Source of the DNA: CAXBBB01 sp963793245
GTDB taxonomy: Bacteria; Bacteroidota; Rhodothermia; Rhodothermales; BA12
Assembly (NCBI GenBank): GCA_963793245.1
Contig: CAWBZG010000002.1
Span: 868,001 to 932,000 of the forward strand
Reading direction: 5' to 3'
Length of the DNA stretch: 64,000 nt
This document shows positions 62,722-64,000 of this stretch, one piece after another; position 1 is the stretch's first letter, and every line of letters begins with the position of its first letter. The position numbers and the translations under genes are program-made. The notes below the pieces were generated by a model. The model ran no database searches and was not told where the DNA came from. It saw nothing but the letters and a program-made list of their open reading frames with translations.

Positions 62722-63195
62722 ATGCCGCTGCTCTACCTCATCCGCCACGGAATCGCCCACGACCGGGGCCGCGATGGAACCGACTTCACACGCGAACTCA
62801 CCGACGAGGGCCGCGCCAAAATGCAGCGTCAGGCTCACGCACTGAAACGCGCCGGACTGATGCCTGCTCACCTCGTCAGCAGCCCGCTCGACCGCGCACG
62901 GCAGACCGCCGAACTGCTCGCCGACGTGTGGGGCGTGCGGGTCAGCGAGGAATCTGCGTTGGGTTTGGGCGCTCACCCTTCCGCCTACCTCGACGCGTTC
63001 GCCGCACACGACGGACGCGTCGCCTGCGTCGGCCACAACCCGGACATCAGCTACGCCGTCCACGCGCTTACCGGAGCGCGCGTGCAGATGCGCAAGGGGA
63101 TGGTCGCTGCGATCAAGCTGGGCGGCAAGAGAGCGCGCGAAGGCCAGCTCGTCGGACTCTACGACCCTGACGCATTGTCCGACTGGGGCGGCTGA
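62722..63195 (+). CDS. sixA: Phosphohistidine phosphatase SixA-like
   Basis: 157 residues from ATG 62722, normal for SixA. Histidine-phosphatase motif LYLIRHGIAHDRGRDGTDFT at the N-terminus with the catalytic RHG, then LTDEGRAKMQRQAHALKRAG, SSPLDRARQTAELL and the second His in CVGHNPDISYAVHALTGA. SixA dephosphorylates phosphohistidine on HPt domains or PTS proteins. Divergent from mdh. The open frame upstream of 62722 overlaps mdh antisense and is not coding. Confidence 0.88.
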   Translation: MPLLYLIRHGIAHDRGRDGTDFTRELTDEGRAKMQRQAHALKRAGLMPAHLVSSPLDRARQTAELLADVWGVRVSEESALGLGAHPSAYLDAFAAHDGRVACVGHNPDISYAVHALTGARVQMRKGMVAAIKLGGKRAREGQLVGLYDPDALSDWGG

Positions 63196-63253
63196 GGCTG
63201 GCACTCAGGCGGCGGGCGGACCATACCACAGGCCAAGCACCACACTACCGGTT

Positions 63254-63339
63254 TGTCATCGCGAGGAGCGCAGCGACGTGGCGATCTCCTTTCATTGCCG
63301 CTGACTCAGGAGATTGCCACGCTTCGCTCGCAATGACAC
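63254..63339. repeat. REP/MITE-like palindromic repeat, copy R6
   Basis: TGTCATCGCGAGGAGCGCAG with a complementary GCTTCGCTCGCAATGACA end, separated by the GGCGATCTCC / GGAGATTGCC pair. It is nearly identical to R1. It lies between sixA and the exonuclease gene. Confidence 0.85.
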
Positions 63340-63444
63340 GTAGCGGGGTGAGGCGGTTTCTGCTTGCACTCACGCTCTTCGCCGCGCACTGCTGACACCA
63401 CGTCGTCACCGTGGGCGCCGTACTCTACGCGTTTTCCCCTCCGC

Positions 63445-64000
63445 ATGCTCGCCTCGTCTGCCACATTCGTCGTCACCGACTTGGAAACGACCGGCGTGTC
63501 GGCGGACAAGTCGCGGATTCTGGAGGTGGGCGCGGTCAAGGTCAAGGGGGGTAAGATCATCGACCGCTTCCAGTCGCTCGTCAATCCGGGCGTAATCGTA
63601 CCGCGACGCATTACGCAACTGACCGGCATCTCGAACGCCGCCGTAATCGACGCGCCGACGATTGACCATGTGCTGCCCCAATACCTCGACTTTCTGGGCG
63701 ACGGCGTATTTGTAGCGCACAACGTGCCGTTCGACGCGCGCTTCGTCGCTGCCGAAGCCGACCGCTTGGGATTGCCTGCGCCCCCCAACCCTAAGCTGTG
63801 TACGCTTCGACTGGCTCGCCGCATTCTGACTGGATTGCGGAGTAAAGGGCTGGGATCGGTCGCTAACCATTTCGGCATCCCGATCAACGGACGCCACCGC
63901 GCGATGGGCGACGCCGATGCGACGGCTCAAGTCCTGCTCCACTTCCTCAAGTACCTCGACTATCAGGACTTGCGCTCGGTCGACGATGTGCTTGCGTTTC
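63445..64000 (+). CDS. DEDDh exonuclease (DNA polymerase III epsilon-like), 5' part
   Basis: Starts at ATG 63445 and runs off the right edge in frame (185 residues visible). Exonuclease motif I FVVTDLETTGV holds the first Asp and Glu, motif II VAHNVPFDARFVAAEADRLG the next Asp, and motif III HRAMGDADATAQVLLHFLKY the His and last Asp. These are all present, so the domain should be active. The C-terminal part is outside the window; similar N-termini belong to DnaQ homologs and to DnaQ fused to UvrC/Cho-type GIY-YIG domains, so the full architecture is open. Confidence 0.85.
   Translation, partial: MLASSATFVVTDLETTGVSADKSRILEVGAVKVKGGKIIDRFQSLVNPGVIVPRRITQLTGISNAAVIDAPTIDHVLPQYLDFLGDGVFVAHNVPFDARFVAAEADRLGLPAPPNPKLCTLRLARRILTGLRSKGLGSVANHFGIPINGRHRAMGDADATAQVLLHFLKYLDYQDLRSVDDVLAF

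Noticed and set aside
1..64000. CRISPR arrays, tRNA or rRNA genes, insertion sequences, prophage
   Set aside because: No regular direct-repeat array, cloverleaf with CCA-type end, rRNA text, transposase or phage protein was recognised; the repeats seen are palindromic and dispersed.

Overview
The window is GC-rich, gene-dense bacterial chromosome. Its content points to the Rhodothermota/Balneolota branch near Bacteroidota (relatives of Rhodothermus, Salinibacter and Rubricoccus). Indicators are three tandem GWxTD-domain proteins, a PorV/PorQ-family outer-membrane protein, a secreted protein with a type IX (Por) C-terminal sorting domain, two TonB receptors with N-terminal carboxypeptidase-regulatory-like domains, a DUF5687-type ABC permease and many lipoproteins. 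Shine-Dalgarno sequences are not evident, TTG and GTG starts are common, and neighbouring genes often join through ATGA or TGATG overlaps. No rRNA, tRNA, CRISPR array, transposase or phage gene was seen. This placement is inferred from gene families, not from a search.

Layout. 1-7.5 kb: the 3' part of tyrS, then three paralogous GWxTD/TPR secreted proteins. 7.5-13 kb (minus): purE, purK, ftsK, gcvT. 13.3-18.3 kb (plus): a double TerB-like protein, a frameshifted alpha/beta hydrolase, then vWA - PP2C phosphatase - kinase-like membrane protein, which resembles the TerY-P triad of Ter-linked signalling systems. 18.4-23.9 kb (plus): a copper locus with a small Cys protein, MbnP-like lipoprotein, MbnH-like di-heme peroxidase, FixH/YtkA-like lipoprotein and a TonB receptor with an OprC-like CxxxM motif. 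24-27 kb (minus): sodium:solute symporter (frameshifted), NTF2-like protein and CsaA, with a 34-residue single-TM ORF ahead of the symporter. 27.1-28.9 kb: gamma-glutamyltransferase. 29-36.8 kb (minus): purF, YfiM-like protein, two NSS transporters (one frameshifted), ABC ATPase and permease (frameshifted). 37-44.9 kb: rnr, aroB, amidohydrolase, quinone oxidoreductase, pgk. 44.9-48.3 kb: ECF sigma factor, isoaspartyl peptidase, a lipoprotein, two tandem 4-TM paralogs. 48.4-59.9 kb (minus): a six-gene surface cluster (two secreted proteins, lipoprotein, TonB receptor, PorV-like protein, NHL lipoprotein). 60-64 kb: lipoprotein methyltransferase, FKBP, mdh, sixA and the start of a DEDDh exonuclease.

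Two features stand out apart from the genes. First, at least five genes (hydrolase, vWA, SSS, NSS, ABC permease), and probably mbnP, are split by one-base shifts between 14.4 and 36.4 kb while their reading otherwise stays intact. This suggests either draft-quality indels or very recent decay. Second, several families of palindromic REP/MITE-like repeats lie between genes and, in at least two cases, run in frame through coding sequence (the YfiM-like gene and the 5' end of the PorV-like gene).
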